DNA of 64,000 nucleotides from Vandiemenella viatica (taxonomy: Eukaryota; Arthropoda; Insecta; Orthoptera; Morabidae): NCBI GenBank assembly GCA_031002005.1, contig CM061920.1, positions 117,480,095-117,544,094 on the forward strand. Reading direction: 5' to 3'. A model generated the notes under the pieces. That model did not search any database, was not told the origin of the DNA, and worked only from the letters and a program-made list of their open reading frames with translations. Of this stretch, positions 33,991-46,155 are shown piece by piece; the first letter of the stretch is position 1; each line of letters starts with the position of its first letter. Both the position numbers and the translations under genes were made by a program.

Positions 33991-36455
33991 CACACAATCT
34001 TTACGTATTCAGAATTCTTGTTATCTCTGGGCTGCATTAAGAATTATGAGAGATGTAAATATATTGGCCTATAAACATAAATCCCTTCAGAGATACAGTT
34101 CATAGATTTGTAGGCATGAAAACATTATGCTAAATTTTGTAGCTGTTTAAAAAATTATGTTTTCATTGGAATTATTCATTCAAATGTTCATGCTTTTTAT
34201 TTCTTAATAGAGTCACTTATTACAAAAACATATCTTAAATATCCATTATTTCTTAACAACTGTGATGATCAGATTATCAGAGTTGACATAGTGATCAGTG
34301 CTTAGACGTGAAAGGCCAATCAATGCAGAGTTGGGTATTCATACAGATTCGAAAGCCACTGAACAACAATGAGACTAAGTAAAACTGCCATATCAATAGT
34401 AAGACTACTTGCAACGTAAGTTTTATATTTGTGATGGTTAATTCTGTGATTTTTTCGGGCGTAGAGGTCATAATATCCCTTTAAGCGTTTTTTTGCTGGT
34501 AAAGTCGTCTTAATATGTTTAATTTTAGTCTACAAAACACAATTAATTGTTAACTACTAACGTATTGCGCACCTTCTTTGGTTCGGGACACAAACTACAT
34601 CAAGTCCAATAGGAACAAGATCTTCATGTGTCCTCAGAACACCACAGTCACAAGTCACAACCTATATATTCCATACAAACATGGAGACGATAATATTATT
34701 TTTCAGCTATTTTGAATCATGAAAACTGATCATCATGAACTTCTAAGGATATGAAGCCGAAAGAAACCAATCCAGAGAAGGGTGTTAAGTACTGATATCT
34801 GTCTGTGAATCGTTTAACTTGTGTTCTCTGTGATTGGTGTATTCTTGTTTGAGAAATATGTAATTTACGAGCGAAAACTGAGGACTGTCGCTGCATTCGT
34901 CTAGGTGACCGCGGAAAAACAGCAAAAAATACCCAGTCAGGACGGCCGGTACGCCGGGACCAGGACTCGAAGGGGGACCCGCTGTAACTCTCCTGTCCAG
35001 TGTGGTAGTGCCTTAACACACGCAGTCAAACTGACGGGAGAGATGATAGTAAATCAGACAAAATGTTTATCGGGTTTTCCGAACAACACATTAAAACTGA
35101 TATAGGCCCATTGCATAGTCAAATGGTGAATACCGCTATATAAAAAGACTTCCGGTGGTTTTTTTCCACGGTTTCATTCTTTGTATTGATATTGCAGAAC
35201 ATATAAATTTTACTTAATGCCCAGCCACAACAGACAGACAAATGATAACAGTAAATCAAGTTTTTTATCAAATTGCTAGTACTGATTATAAATTTGTTTT
35301 CACTACATCATACATGAAACTGTCAAGTAAATAATCATAGTATTGATACCTGAATATCGTGTACAGACTATCCAAAAATTAATTTTGGCCGTTGCAGCTA
35401 CATTTAATCTTTTGCTGTATGAAATAGATATTGTTTGGAGAGTACTTACCGAGATACGCTACAGAACGAATATTAAATATTTACCGCCCAAATTTAAGTG
35501 TTACCAGGAGAACACTTGCTTTATAATTGCTGATATCTGTTTGTGATGAGACGCCTCTGCTGTTTGCTGACAGGCTCTAGCTGATGGCAGATGTTATCTG
35601 CTGCCCGCCACACCTGATCTCTTGTCCTCTGTTAATCAAGCTGCTCTTCCTTGCACCTGCAGAACTAGCCGAATTAATAGCCCCGCACGCCTTTCACCAC
35701 CAACACAATTACTGTCTGCAGGAACAATGCAATTTGTCACCGGTTGCTTAGTGAAACTATTAACTGCTGGCAAAAAGCCGAATACCAATGGAAGAACAGT
35801 GTTAGAAACGTGACGTTTAATTATTTATTCCGAATAACCAGCAAACAACGTCCTATTTTTATCTATCCTAAAGATTTTATAAATTGAATAATAATAAAAA
35901 AAATTAGCAAGTAATGGTTCGTCCTCTACACCACCTTAGAAGTCCTTACCAGAATTAGTATCAAATTTTACAATATTTTCTACCACAATGTTTCATCAGC
36001 GAAGCTTCAGCAATGAGGCAAACATGCAATTCAGTTTAGAGATCAGCCTACATAGCTCTTACAGAAAATTTACCACACTACTTTAATAAAAATACGGAAA
36101 GAATGTTAGTTGGTTCGTTTGGTATCGGTTTGCTGCAGTAATGTTTTCTGAATAAATTACGATTCCGATCTTCAAGACATATTGTATATCGCTGACAAAT
36201 TAGAATGTATGTTTGTCAACTCTTGTCCTTACAACAAATAAAAACAAAAAACCGTAAGCCAATTGACAAGGAAGTTAACTTATAAAACTAAAAGACTAAT
36301 CTAAAACCGTAAGTCGCCAACACCGATACTTGTTCGCACCAGGGGAAGTGCTGTCGTGTTCGCCATCACCAATGTTTTTCTCCGCTGCTATCATCCCCAT
36401 CACACTTCATACCTGTAGACCCTGAAACCGTTTATCGTAAGCAATACATCGTTAC
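33991..36455. other. Mostly unassigned; possible old SINE at 34895-35035
   Basis: Around 34895-35035 the phrase gaccgcggaaaaacagc, then ggacggccgg, then aggactcgaag resembles a very diverged minus-strand family A SINE with its B box; confidence in that is about 0.35. The rest is AT-rich without recognisable features. Confidence 0.35.
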
Positions 36456-36459
36456 ATCA

Positions 36460-37598
36460 TGTAGCGTATCGCCAGGGGGGGGGGGGGGGAGAGAATTATT
36501 AATTAATTCTTCATATCTTTTACGCTATACAGGGTACTATAATTAAATGTAAATTATTCAATGAGAATTGGATGATTCTGGGATTTGAAAACTGTCACAA
36601 AAAGACATTTTAATAAAGATTTTCACAATGGCATCTACAAATCTGAGCGTATTTACCATTACGTTAATAAACAAGAGGTTTTGCAACTTTCTAAGCAACG
36701 CTCAGACGTACAATGAGCCCTTTAAATGCAAGCAAACAAGTATAGTTGTACTTCAAAAATCTCACAATTATTCTAATACAAAGTATGTTACCAGTTATGA
36801 TGATGGCAAACAATAATGAATTTTAATAGGTTGGGACGCCACGAATGATTAACCTGCATTCGACAGTTACACAGTCTAGCTCAGTGGTTTATCAGATCAG
36901 AGCAAGGATCTTTATCTCAGATGCGCTTACGGGTACAGTTTCACGGAAGTTGCAGGCTGAATGGCTTCGAAGAAACACATTACCGTTCCACGGCAGGTAG
37001 CGCTGAGCGTCGTAACTGGCCACGCCAGCAGTATGCAGCAAGTCGCAAGTCAGAAGTGCGCCTCAGATGGTCTCCAGGACACAAGTCAGCCCAGCACACA
37101 TGGACCGCAAGTCACCAGTGACTTGTCTGGGCTCCCAACTGGAGGGAAGTCAGGCAGGAAGTGTCTCGTCTTTTTCTGCCACCACGGAGGTAAACTCTGA
37201 CTCCGCCTCTTGTGGCTCGAAGATGACATAGAACATAAAATTCCCCGAATCTTAGTACTATGTTCCCTGTGATTGGCTGACCATCTGACGTCATGTGAAT
37301 CTGTGCTTCTCTTCGCCGCGTTAAGTTTCGGCAAACCTCGGGAGCCGATGTCTCCTTCGGGAGGAAGGAATTCTGTTTACCGGTTGCCCACCAGAAATCC
37401 CTAATCCTCTTAACATTCTGCCCAAAAGGCGCCAGTGCGTCTGCCCTTCACTGAAGCGTAAAATCCTTGCCTCTTATCCTTTCAAACGCATCTTTCGAAC
37501 ATGCAGTGGACATCCCAAGAAATGGAAAAATATTCTATTCCTTTACTTTATATACAATAAAAAGTTATATGTAACAGGGAGCTTAGCGAATCGTTACA
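36460..37598 (-). repeat. 3' LTR of the LTR element
   Basis: Length is 1,139 bp; the four indels relative to 41321-42460 account exactly for the one-base length difference and no substitution was noticed on reading both copies. The G run at 36475-36489 has 15 G. Confidence 0.96.
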
Positions 37599-37612
37599 TA
37601 ATGCCCCACTGT
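37599..37612 (-). promoter_or_regulatory. Polypurine tract
   Basis: The minus strand reads AGTGGGGCATTA immediately before the TGTAACG start of the 3' LTR, a typical arrangement for insect gypsy-type elements. Confidence 0.75.
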
Positions 37613-40229
37613 TAATGAAAATTATTATGACATAATAATTTTATTTTGAGTTTTGTGATCCTACTTTAGTTGAGACCAAAACATACTAATTTAGCACTTT
37701 AACAATTACCACAGTTTTTAAATGAGATCCCAAAATCACCGCGATTCTCGATTTGTGAATTGAATTTTAATGGGCTTTCTTACATCTTTTGGCCGTCTTA
37801 GAATTCCTTTACTCTATATACATGAATTCAGATAGCCATCCCTCATACAAACATATATTAAACACAATAATAACATATACATGAGAATATAAATTACACA
37901 TAGACCTATTTACATAAAGGCTTAAAAATTAAAAAAAAAACTTCTAGGAAACCTTAATATCTACAATATACGCAGAACATTGTCAGAGAAACTGAAGTAA
38001 GTGAGTGATTTACCCATAATTTTAGGAAGCTAATTGATCATGATATAATAAAAATATATATATTTTTTTTTTAAACTAATTTTTTTCTTCAGGATTTTAA
38101 ACTTAGAGCAAAATCAAAATATCTATAAACATGACAAAATAATAACACAAAAAGATATGTACATTAGCTGTATGTGATCCAGCTTAAACTTATTGCACAA
38201 ACAAGCTTGTATATTCTGTCACAGAGATATTTTAAGACATCTTTAAGATCTCAAGCTATCCAACATTTATTTAAATATTTGTCACGCATGAACTTATCAT
38301 CCATGAGTTTTACCAAACACGGGTGCGACAAAAATAAAAACCCACAAACATTTCGCTATCAAAATCTGCTGAACTTTAGCAACAACTTTACGTTAAACAG
38401 GCACAAAAATCTGAATTTCCCGTACATATAAAAACTCACCGTTGCCTCACCAAATCGCAACCAAAAATATTAATATTTCCGCTCTCGTCCTCACTTAATA
38501 CAATGAAGCAACGAAGTAAAATTGTGTTTCCCCCGTGTAAATGTAACCATTACTTACGATCCCTTTGAAATTCCGTGATAACAAAACAACTAACTAAATC
38601 TCTCAGGCAAACTTCATACGTTAGGGCATTTATACGGCACTTTTGCCACCCTATACACACGCATAACTAGAAGTAAACGTTGAAATGGTAACTTCGACCT
38701 TGTTTCAACCATAGACGATGTGGCATCTGTTGACCACACGCTACAAAAGACTTCTGCCAATAGAAAGACTTTAAATGTAACTCGCGTAAATGCTCAGACG
38801 TTACATACAATTCATTCATTTGCACCACAGATCGCAAAATTATTTTCTGCACGGCACATTACATTTCTTGGAAACTATTTCTTTTAACCTCGTCATTTGA
38901 TCGTACTGACAGTTTAGACTTGAGGCGAAACGTGAAAATCTTCCTTCACACCATATGCTCATGATTGCATAACATTTAGGCGGTGTGGTAAATTTTAAGA
39001 TTACGGGAATTACCTAAAACCATCTTTTTAAATTGTGTCCGTTAATGCGAGATAGTCAGAATGACTTAGAAATCTCACGCGAATTCACATAAAGTTAGGA
39101 AATGTTGGAGGAATATCTAGTTTCCGAATGCGGAATTTATTTTAACTAGCTTTTCTTCTATAAATGAAATGTTTCGCGTTGGTACTTTCTTCCTTTCTCA
39201 GCATTTAGCATCACCTGCACTTTATTAATTTTTAATTCAACTTAATAGAAGCTATATCACATACAGTACAATATTTTTATTATTACTTAATCGGACAACA
39301 TTAAATCTCAGCTATTTCATCACCGCATTGCATGCTAGATAATCATGATTAGAAATGATCATTCAGTGACTTTTAAGGCGTCCATGTATTTTCTTTTGGA
39401 AACCTATTCCGTTTCCCAAATACACAGCTTTGTCATAATCGACAGAATTTTGCAGGGCGTGAAAGGTTACGCGTGCAGTAGCCACAGAGCATAGATCCTC
39501 GGTCCCGCTACCTGTCGGGTTTCTCGGAACTTCCATTGTGTTCCGCCGCAAACCTTTGCTAATGGGAACAGCTGATAGTAACGACCTTCCTGACCGGCTA
39601 TTTAAACTGTTATTCATAGCACCGATCTGGTTAACATTCGAGTTTACTGAACTCAAAGACGAGCCACAATTTAACTCCATAAAATTATCTACAGAAAAAT
39701 ATCTTAATCCTTGCATTTGTAAATAACATTTTTCTAATCGGAAGGAACCAAAAACCTTGTGTAGCACTTCTTGTCAATTCACAGATGGAAAAGTCCCACG
39801 CGATGCTTATTGCCTGCGAATTTTTAGGATAATCTCGATTTTCACTGAACATTGAAACATGAACGGACACTCTTCTTGCTTTAATGAAAGACATGTACTG
39901 ATGATCCTTCGACTCGTGCCCGAAAAATGTTTTATGTTTCACTGACCGCTGTCGCTTTACTACCGAGACGGTACCACTTAAACAATTGAAATCATTAAGC
40001 TCTGAAATCTTTCGCTTTCAAACTAAAAATTTCTTTCACTATACGCTGAGTGGAGACTTTGTCCGCTGATTCACTGGCAATCTGCAATTCGACAAGCTGA
40101 GGACCACTTCCTCAGACTGGGTCGCCAGTGATCACACTCCGATTCTATTGTGGTTTGCTCGCGAATAATCAACAAGTTGTCGTCACTGAGCGTGCGATCT
40201 ACCTCTTGTGTTTGCAAATCATTTTGACT
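37613..40229 (-). other. Internal region of the LTR element without pol
   Basis: Short minus frames at 39685-39942 and 39363-39767 lie in tandem but carry no motif I can name; they may be further gag-like or env-like debris. From about 39350 down to 37613 the sequence is AT-rich and non-coding. Searches by eye for DTG, YxDD, DDE and HHCC signatures on the minus strand found none. Confidence 0.6.
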
Positions 40230-40816
40230 TCGGTATAAAAATCGCGACGTCAGATTTTACATTCGCTTCTCCACTATCATTACTTTTCTCTGTTTTCTGA
40301 GGAGAGATCGATAATCTGTCCTCAATGACGTGGAGTAAACGGTCTTGATGCCTGTCAAGTGCGTCGATTTTTTCCTGACAACTGTGCTTTCATGTCCTCT
40401 TGCGATTTTTGAAACTGTGACTTCATGTCGTCTTGCGATTTTTGAAACTGTGACATCATGTCCTCTATTTTTTCTTGTGATTTCACTAAGAATGCCATAA
40501 TATCCGTTAGTTGTAGTGTGCTTTCAATTGGAGCTGGTGCTGTGTTTTCTGTTGCTGTTGTGTTTCTAGCATTGGACTGTGCTGAGGGCCTTTCGTCAGG
40601 GACATCTGGAAAATTTTCCGTCTCTGTCTCACCAATACATATGGTAGATTGCGATCTGTACCCCGCTTCGGAAGTTAAATCATCACTTGCAACCCTCTGA
40701 GTTTCCGCAATAGTGCCCGGATTAACTGCGTCGGAAATCGATTCATTCATGATCTCCTGGGTGTCTGAATTTACATTTAAATTTTCCATTATGACAGCCC
40801 CAGATCTAAGCTTCAT
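40230..40816 (-). pseudogene. gag N-terminal region, frameshifted
   Basis: The frame starts MKLRSG at 40816, a start often seen in arthropod gypsy-type gag proteins, about 500 bases after the 5' LTR. The first 110 residues are acidic and Ser/Thr/Asn-rich. Then come short tandem units of the type FQKSQ(D/E)DMK, likely coiled coil. The frame ends at 40355; a different frame continues the same charged, helical style to about 40230. The break is near 40375-40390. No zinc knuckle or capsid-like domain was recognised. Gag would form the particle that packages the element's RNA. Confidence 0.7.
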
Positions 40817-41300
40817 GAACGACCTATACTATCAAAACCAACGTCCCACAAAATCGAAAGTCTCAAGAAAAATCACACAAAATCTCCATACAAAACACAG
40901 GAAAAAATAGAAATACCCCAGCAATTCTCGCGGTTCAATAAAACAATACGAAACTCCCCAAATTCAGCAAATGATGCACCACATATCAAACAAAAATTTC
41001 AAAAGACAGACAGATCACAAAAATCAATATCAACGCTGTAATGGATAAACATAGCAAGTGCATGCGGACAGAACCTTCGCACAAATTATCCATCAAAATT
41101 AAGCACAAACATGAGCACATAAGAACACATAAATTTTGAAAAGAAACCAAACACAAAATACATGTAATTAATGCAACATCAAAATGAAGTTATGCACTAT
41201 CTATTTTCTACAAGAATAATAAAACTGCCAAAAGCCATTTGCAACACTCCATGAAACTTATTAAAAATTCTGGGCTTCAATACATGTTTTACTCGTGCCC

Positions 41301-41318
41301 CAACGCTTGGGTTCGCCA
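41301..41318 (-). promoter_or_regulatory. Primer binding site
   Basis: Two bases inside the 5' LTR the minus strand reads TGGCGAACCCAAGCGTTG. TGG complements the CCA end of a tRNA and the site is where minus-strand cDNA synthesis starts. The matching tRNA was not identified. Confidence 0.75.
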
Positions 41319-41320
41319 AT

Positions 41321-42460
41321 TGTAGCGTATCGCCAGGGGGGGGGGGGGAGAGAATTATTAATTAATTCTTCATATCTTTTACGCTATACAGGGTACTATA
41401 ATTAAATGTAAATTATTCAATGAGAATTGGATGATTCTGGGATTTGAAAACTGTCACAAAAAAGACATTTTAATAAAGATTTTCACAATGGCATCTACAA
41501 ATCTGAGCGTATTTACCATTACGTTAATAAACAAGAGGTTTTGCAACTTTCTAAGCAACGCTCAGACGTACAATGAGCCCTTTAAATGCAAGCAAACAAG
41601 TATAGTTGTACTTCAAAAATCTCACAATTATTCTAATACAAAGTATGTTACCAGTTATGATGATGGCAAACAATAATGAATTTTAATAGGTTGGGACGCC
41701 ACGAATGATTAACCTGTCATTCGACAGTTACACAGTCTAGCTCAGTGGTTTATCAGATCAGAGCAAGGATCTTTATCTCAGATGCGCTTACGGGTACAGT
41801 TTCACGGAAGTTGCAGGCTGAATGGCTTCGAAGAAACACATTACCGTTCCACGGCAGGTAGCGCTGAGCGTCGTAACTGGCCACGCCAGCAGTATGCAGC
41901 AAGTCGCAAGTCAGAAGTGCGCCTCAGATGGTCTCCAGGACACAAGTCAGCCCAGCACACATGGACCGCAAGTCACCAGTGACTTGTCTGGGCTCCCAAC
42001 TGGAGGGAAGTCAGGCAGGAAGTGTCTCGTCTTTTTTCTGCCACCACGGAGGTAAACTCTGACTCCGCCTCTTGTGGCTCGAAGATGACATAGAACATAA
42101 AATTCCCCGAATCTTAGTACTATGTTCCCTGTGATTGGCTGACCATCTGACGTCATGTGAATCTGTGCTTCTCTTCGCCGCGTTAAGTTTCGGCAAACCT
42201 CGGGAGCCGATGTCTCCTTCGGGAGGAAGGAATTCTGTTTACCGGTTGCCCACCAGAAATCCCTAATCCTCTTAACATTCTGCCCAAAAGGCGCCAGTGC
42301 GTCTGCCCTTCACTGAAGCGTAAAATCCTTGCCTCTTATCCTTTCAAACGCATCTTTCGAACATGCAGTGGACATCCCAAGAAATGGAAAAATATTCTAT
42401 TCCTTTACTTTATATACAATAAAAAGTTATATGTAACAGGGAGCTTAGCGAATCGTTACA
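41321..42460 (-). repeat. 5' LTR of the LTR element
   Basis: Length is 1,140 bp. Compared with the other LTR I see only length changes: 13 versus 15 G near its left end and one extra base at three places (an A run near 41460, cctgtcatt near 41716, a T run near 42032). On the minus strand it opens TGTAACGATTCGC, has a TATATAAAG box about 45 bases in, and closes GGCGATACGCTACA. Its short open frames are by-products. Confidence 0.96.
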
Positions 42461-42464
42461 ATCA

Positions 42465-43018
42465 TTAAAGTGCTCAACAGTACTGGATATCGCTTCATCA
42501 CCCTCGAGAGTAAAGTGGGTTTCAATCAGCATGTTGCTGGGAAGCAGTAGTTATATTTTAGTGGCTATTTTACATGTTGTTTGCATTCACCTACACATAT
42601 TGAGTACAGGTCAGCATAAATGCAGCCCATTCACATTGTAAAATATTGTGTAACCGGTATGAAGGAAGTAGAACCCAAAAAACTACACATTTTCAGAAAG
42701 TTTTCCTTCCTCTCGTGGCTTCATGGTTGAGTCTTCAACAATATTTGGCAAGGGTAATAAAGAAACGCACCATTGTGTATATTCAGCAAGGCAGCGCGGC
42801 ATCCGGGAGTTAAGGTAAATGACGACTGCTACTCCGGCCCACATCGCAGGGTCAACGGCTGCAAAGACGTCATTCGTTTTATACATTCAGCGAATGTTTG
42901 TAACCGTCCGACTAACAATGCTGCAGACACTGGTTCACAGTTTGTGTTTTAGCTGCAGATAGACACAATAAATTTTGAGCGATTTAATTGCATTTAGTGT
43001 AATGGGTCTGATTTATGC

Positions 43019-43068
<50 letters not shown>

Positions 43069-43355
43069 ATTGTTTCCAATCTACAGTTTATCATACATCT
43101 ACGAAGCAAGAACAGTAAAAGAAACTGAACGACCCAAAAATTCTAGTTTTTAATTCGAGTTCCCGTTGAATGGAAATGAAGGGCGGGTAGAGAATCTCTT
43201 ACAGATATGATGGTAACCTGAAGGAAGCAGTTTTATATATTTATAATGACTATTCAGCCAGCTCCAAGTTTTTTCTACTAGTTGTTGTTTCTGCGTCATG
43301 TAATCCGCGACTCTATAGTGAATACAAGACGAACAGAACACTTTATTGAAGTCAC
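42465..43355. other. Unassigned, with an A46 run
   Basis: A pure run of 46 A spans 43022-43067. The 67-codon minus frame at 42683-42886 has no support beyond being open. Nothing else was recognised. Confidence 0.4.
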
Positions 43356-43365
43356 CCTTGGCCTA

Positions 43366-43440
43366 CGCCGGACTCGAACCGGCGCCCCTTACAATGCGAG
43401 AGCAGCGTGACCGCCCCTACACTGCCAGGGCCGGCGAAGC
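43366..43440 (-). other. tRNA-like sequence, probably a SINE head
   Basis: On the minus strand CTGGCAGTGTAGGGG resembles an A box, and GCCGG-TTCGAGT-CCGGC is a perfect T-arm with a 7-base loop (B box GGTTCGAGTCC). The outer acceptor pairs at only four positions, so a working tRNA is unlikely. It is unlike the heads of SINE families A and B. Confidence 0.55.
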
Positions 43441-43860
43441 AAGCAGCAACAGCTGTTTGTTTACCTGTGCGGTTCTCGGTGAATATCTTCCTCGTGGCGG
43501 TGATAAATGTCTGTCTGTTTTCGTTCACTGAGATCCACATTTTTGACCAGTGTAATCGACGCGATAATTAACTAGCACTGTAGCTGCAAGCTTGTCCCAA
43601 CACTTGCGTAACTAGTATCTTACACCAATCGGCTTTTTGAAAATTACCGCTTCATCTTAGAATATCCTCATACTTACCCGAAAGTAGGCCTAGCTTCGTT
43701 TTCACAGATATTTAAATGTCTCTGAGTCCTATGAAAAATGAAACAGAACGGTACTGCAGAAATGCAAAATTATTATTATTATTGCAGCTATATCAATCCT
43801 TATATCAGAATGTAGCCTCTTTAAGTCTAATGAGCTATATATTAGAATTTAATTCTACAT
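43441..43860. other. Unassigned sequence
   Basis: No feature recognised apart from AT-rich microrepeats near 43770. Confidence 0.4.
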
Positions 43861-43861
43861 A

Positions 43862-44071
43862 GTTTTGTTGTAGTTCTTTCTAGGCTGATCGATCCTGAGC
43901 CACCCTCTTCCAGTTCACGCCTGTAACTCGACGTATATCCTTATCCCAGCGATCCGGGGGTCGTCCTCTTGTTCTTTTCAGGTTTCTTGGTATCCTATCC
44001 AGTATTGCCGTAATCCATCTTTCATCTCTTTTTCGTGCAATATTACCAGCCCATTGCCATTTATGGGTCAT
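43862..44071 (-). pseudogene. LINE ORF2 3' end fragment
   Basis: A 63-codon minus frame reads KWQWAGNIARKRDERW, then RPPDRWDKDIRR and VTGVNWKRVAQDRS, the conserved end of many insect LINE ORF2 proteins (WAGHIARM, GRPPTRW, W.R.AQDR). It ends at the gene's C-terminus and its upstream part is missing, as in a strongly 5'-truncated copy. Confidence 0.85.
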
Positions 44072-46155
44072 ATACGAATCAATATACGAATCTCAAATTG
44101 ATTGTTTAAACGAATATGCCGCAGGGATCCAAACAGTAGTGAAGTAAGATAGTGGCGGGGAAAAAAAGGCCAACGCGATGTAAATTTTCCACCCTTCAAA
44201 CACTTTATAGTCAGCTCCCTGAAGCCCCCCCCCCCCCCCCAGATCCAGCACTGAAGTAGGAAGGTGTAAGCATGCAAAGATGTGTGGGTTAAAATAATTA
44301 TACCATTACTATTTTTATGATTAAAAACTTTTTTTAATTTATGATAAAATTATAGTAGAGCTTAAGGTAAAAAAATATCACTCAGGTTAAGCAAATATCG
44401 CGTTGATATAAGTAAAACAGTTAATTTTGTCACTCGTTCTTTAGTATTTCATTATTCATGGAAATAAATTACTACATTATCAAGAAATGAAATAAGCAAA
44501 ACCGACAGCAAAAGTCGGGAGGTATAGTTCAAGTTTACAGCAGGACTCAGAAACTAAGTGCTTGCAACAGCTGGCTAGAATATTTTACTCATGTCGGCTA
44601 CAGAAAAAATATATTGCCAAGTTTTATCTCCTTTAATATGTTATTACAAATAATTTCTATGCTTATAGAAAAGCGGCTAAACAATAATTGCAGAATACCT
44701 CCTATACTAATGTTAGTGTTTATTTACAATTATATATACTATAACGTCATATAAACGCACAGAAACAAATGAAAAGACGATACAAGAAAATTATGACATT
44801 CTAATAGTAAATCTGACGTAATCAAAACGATTTGTTGTCTTGAAGTTATGTACTAGATTTATAATTTCATCACATTTGCTGTCTTATGAATGTTTCACTC
44901 CACTGATGATGATAATTATAATAATAATTGGCCTAAGTTTTTTGCCACATTTCATAAAGGTTTGAACTATCGGATCGAATTACGCTGCCCGAAAAACGAA
45001 CGAATTTAAAGAAATGAACAAATTTGTATATCAGAAAAAAGTCGATTATAACCATCACAAGACTTGTTCGATATTATCGTTTACACACATTTAGAGATCT
45101 TTCTTTTATCACGATTGATAAATCTGTAATTTGCACAACACATATTTGTGAAAACGATGATGAGAGAGAATTCTTTGTGTGTATAAGAGGATTATGAATC
45201 AGCATCATAAGTATACTGCGAAGAATAACTGCAACAAAATTGGGCAGCAGGAATGTTAGTACCAATATCTGAATATATGTTAGTCGTTCATTCACAAAAC
45301 TCATTTCTACTAATTTTATGTGATAAGGATCATACCGAAAAGTTTCTGGGAAGTGCGAGAAAATAACTGAAATTAATGGTAACAAGGTTGATCATCAAAT
45401 AATTTGAAACTTAGGCAATTTTAACATAGCTACAAACACAAAGGAGCTGTGAGAGAACTTTGTTGTTGCTGCGAACATTTGTGCCGAATTTCGTACAGAT
45501 CATTCAAGTTTCACCAACAAATATAACACAAAAACAAAAGTCTTTATGTTAGTCCAAAACGAATAATCGGCTCGAAATCAAAGTTCTTCTCACTTGTAAT
45601 ATTTCCATCTATTGGGCTAAAAAAGAGACATGAGTTTCAAGGGCGCATAGATACTGTTCTTATTCTGTATAGCAGTACTCAGAAAGTATAATCTTCCTAT
45701 AAAGTTTTTAGTTTGATATATATGCCCTAGAGAATTTTAAAGTAAATTACACCCATTTCAGATCTTTTGTAACAAGTAATAGCGTTTTATGATCGCATTG
45801 ATGTACCAACCAAGTGAAAAACTGTATAAACTATTACAGATGCGAATTTTTGTTTGATCTCATCATATTTTGACTGTTCAACTTAAATTTTATCTAGTCT
45901 TCGTCATTCACATTTTTTTTTAAAAAATATCTCCAATCACTTGATATATTATTTAATACTGGCTTAATACTTATATATTATAAAAACCTGATATAAGCTT
46001 CACTTCTACACCAAATGGAAGCTTAGTGTTATTTCCTCCCTGCGTGATAACAATAATGACTGTTAGTAATCTCCACTTACATTTTCCACGTTACAACATA
46101 TGGAAATTCATTCAGCTTCTTCAATGCTTAGATTATTATTAGTATCGTTAACGTT
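44072..46155. other. Unassigned AT-rich sequence with a C16 run
   Basis: A run of 16 C lies at 44225-44240. The 103-codon minus frame at 45074-45385 is rich in hydrophobic residues but has no recognisable motif. Confidence 0.35.

Larger units (their letters stand above)
36460..42460 (-). mobile_element. Complete LTR retrotransposon (gypsy-like), young, lacking pol
   Basis: Two near-identical 1.14-kb direct repeats flank 3,722 bp. Both start and end with TG..CA on either strand, and atca occurs directly outside on both sides (36456-36459 and 42461-42464) as a 4-bp target duplication. On the minus strand a TGGCG-type primer binding site follows the right-hand LTR and a purine tract precedes the left-hand LTR, so transcription runs right to left. 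The internal part has a broken gag near its 5' end and then about 2.5 kb with no protease, RT, RNase H or integrase motif. It must have been mobilised by another element's enzymes. Confidence 0.95.

Noticed and set aside
36628..37334. Repeated short frames, also at 41431-42196
   Set aside because: They lie inside the two LTR copies and are repeated for that reason.
42683..42886. 67-codon minus frame with gene-like composition
   Set aside because: No convincing acceptor, donor or homology cue; kept only as a note.
43366..43440. Functional tRNA gene
   Set aside because: T-arm is perfect but the acceptor stem pairs at only four positions; a tRNA-derived repeat is more likely.
45074..45385. 103-codon hydrophobic minus frame
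   Set aside because: Leu/Ile/Phe-rich composition is what AT-rich DNA gives by chance; no family motif.
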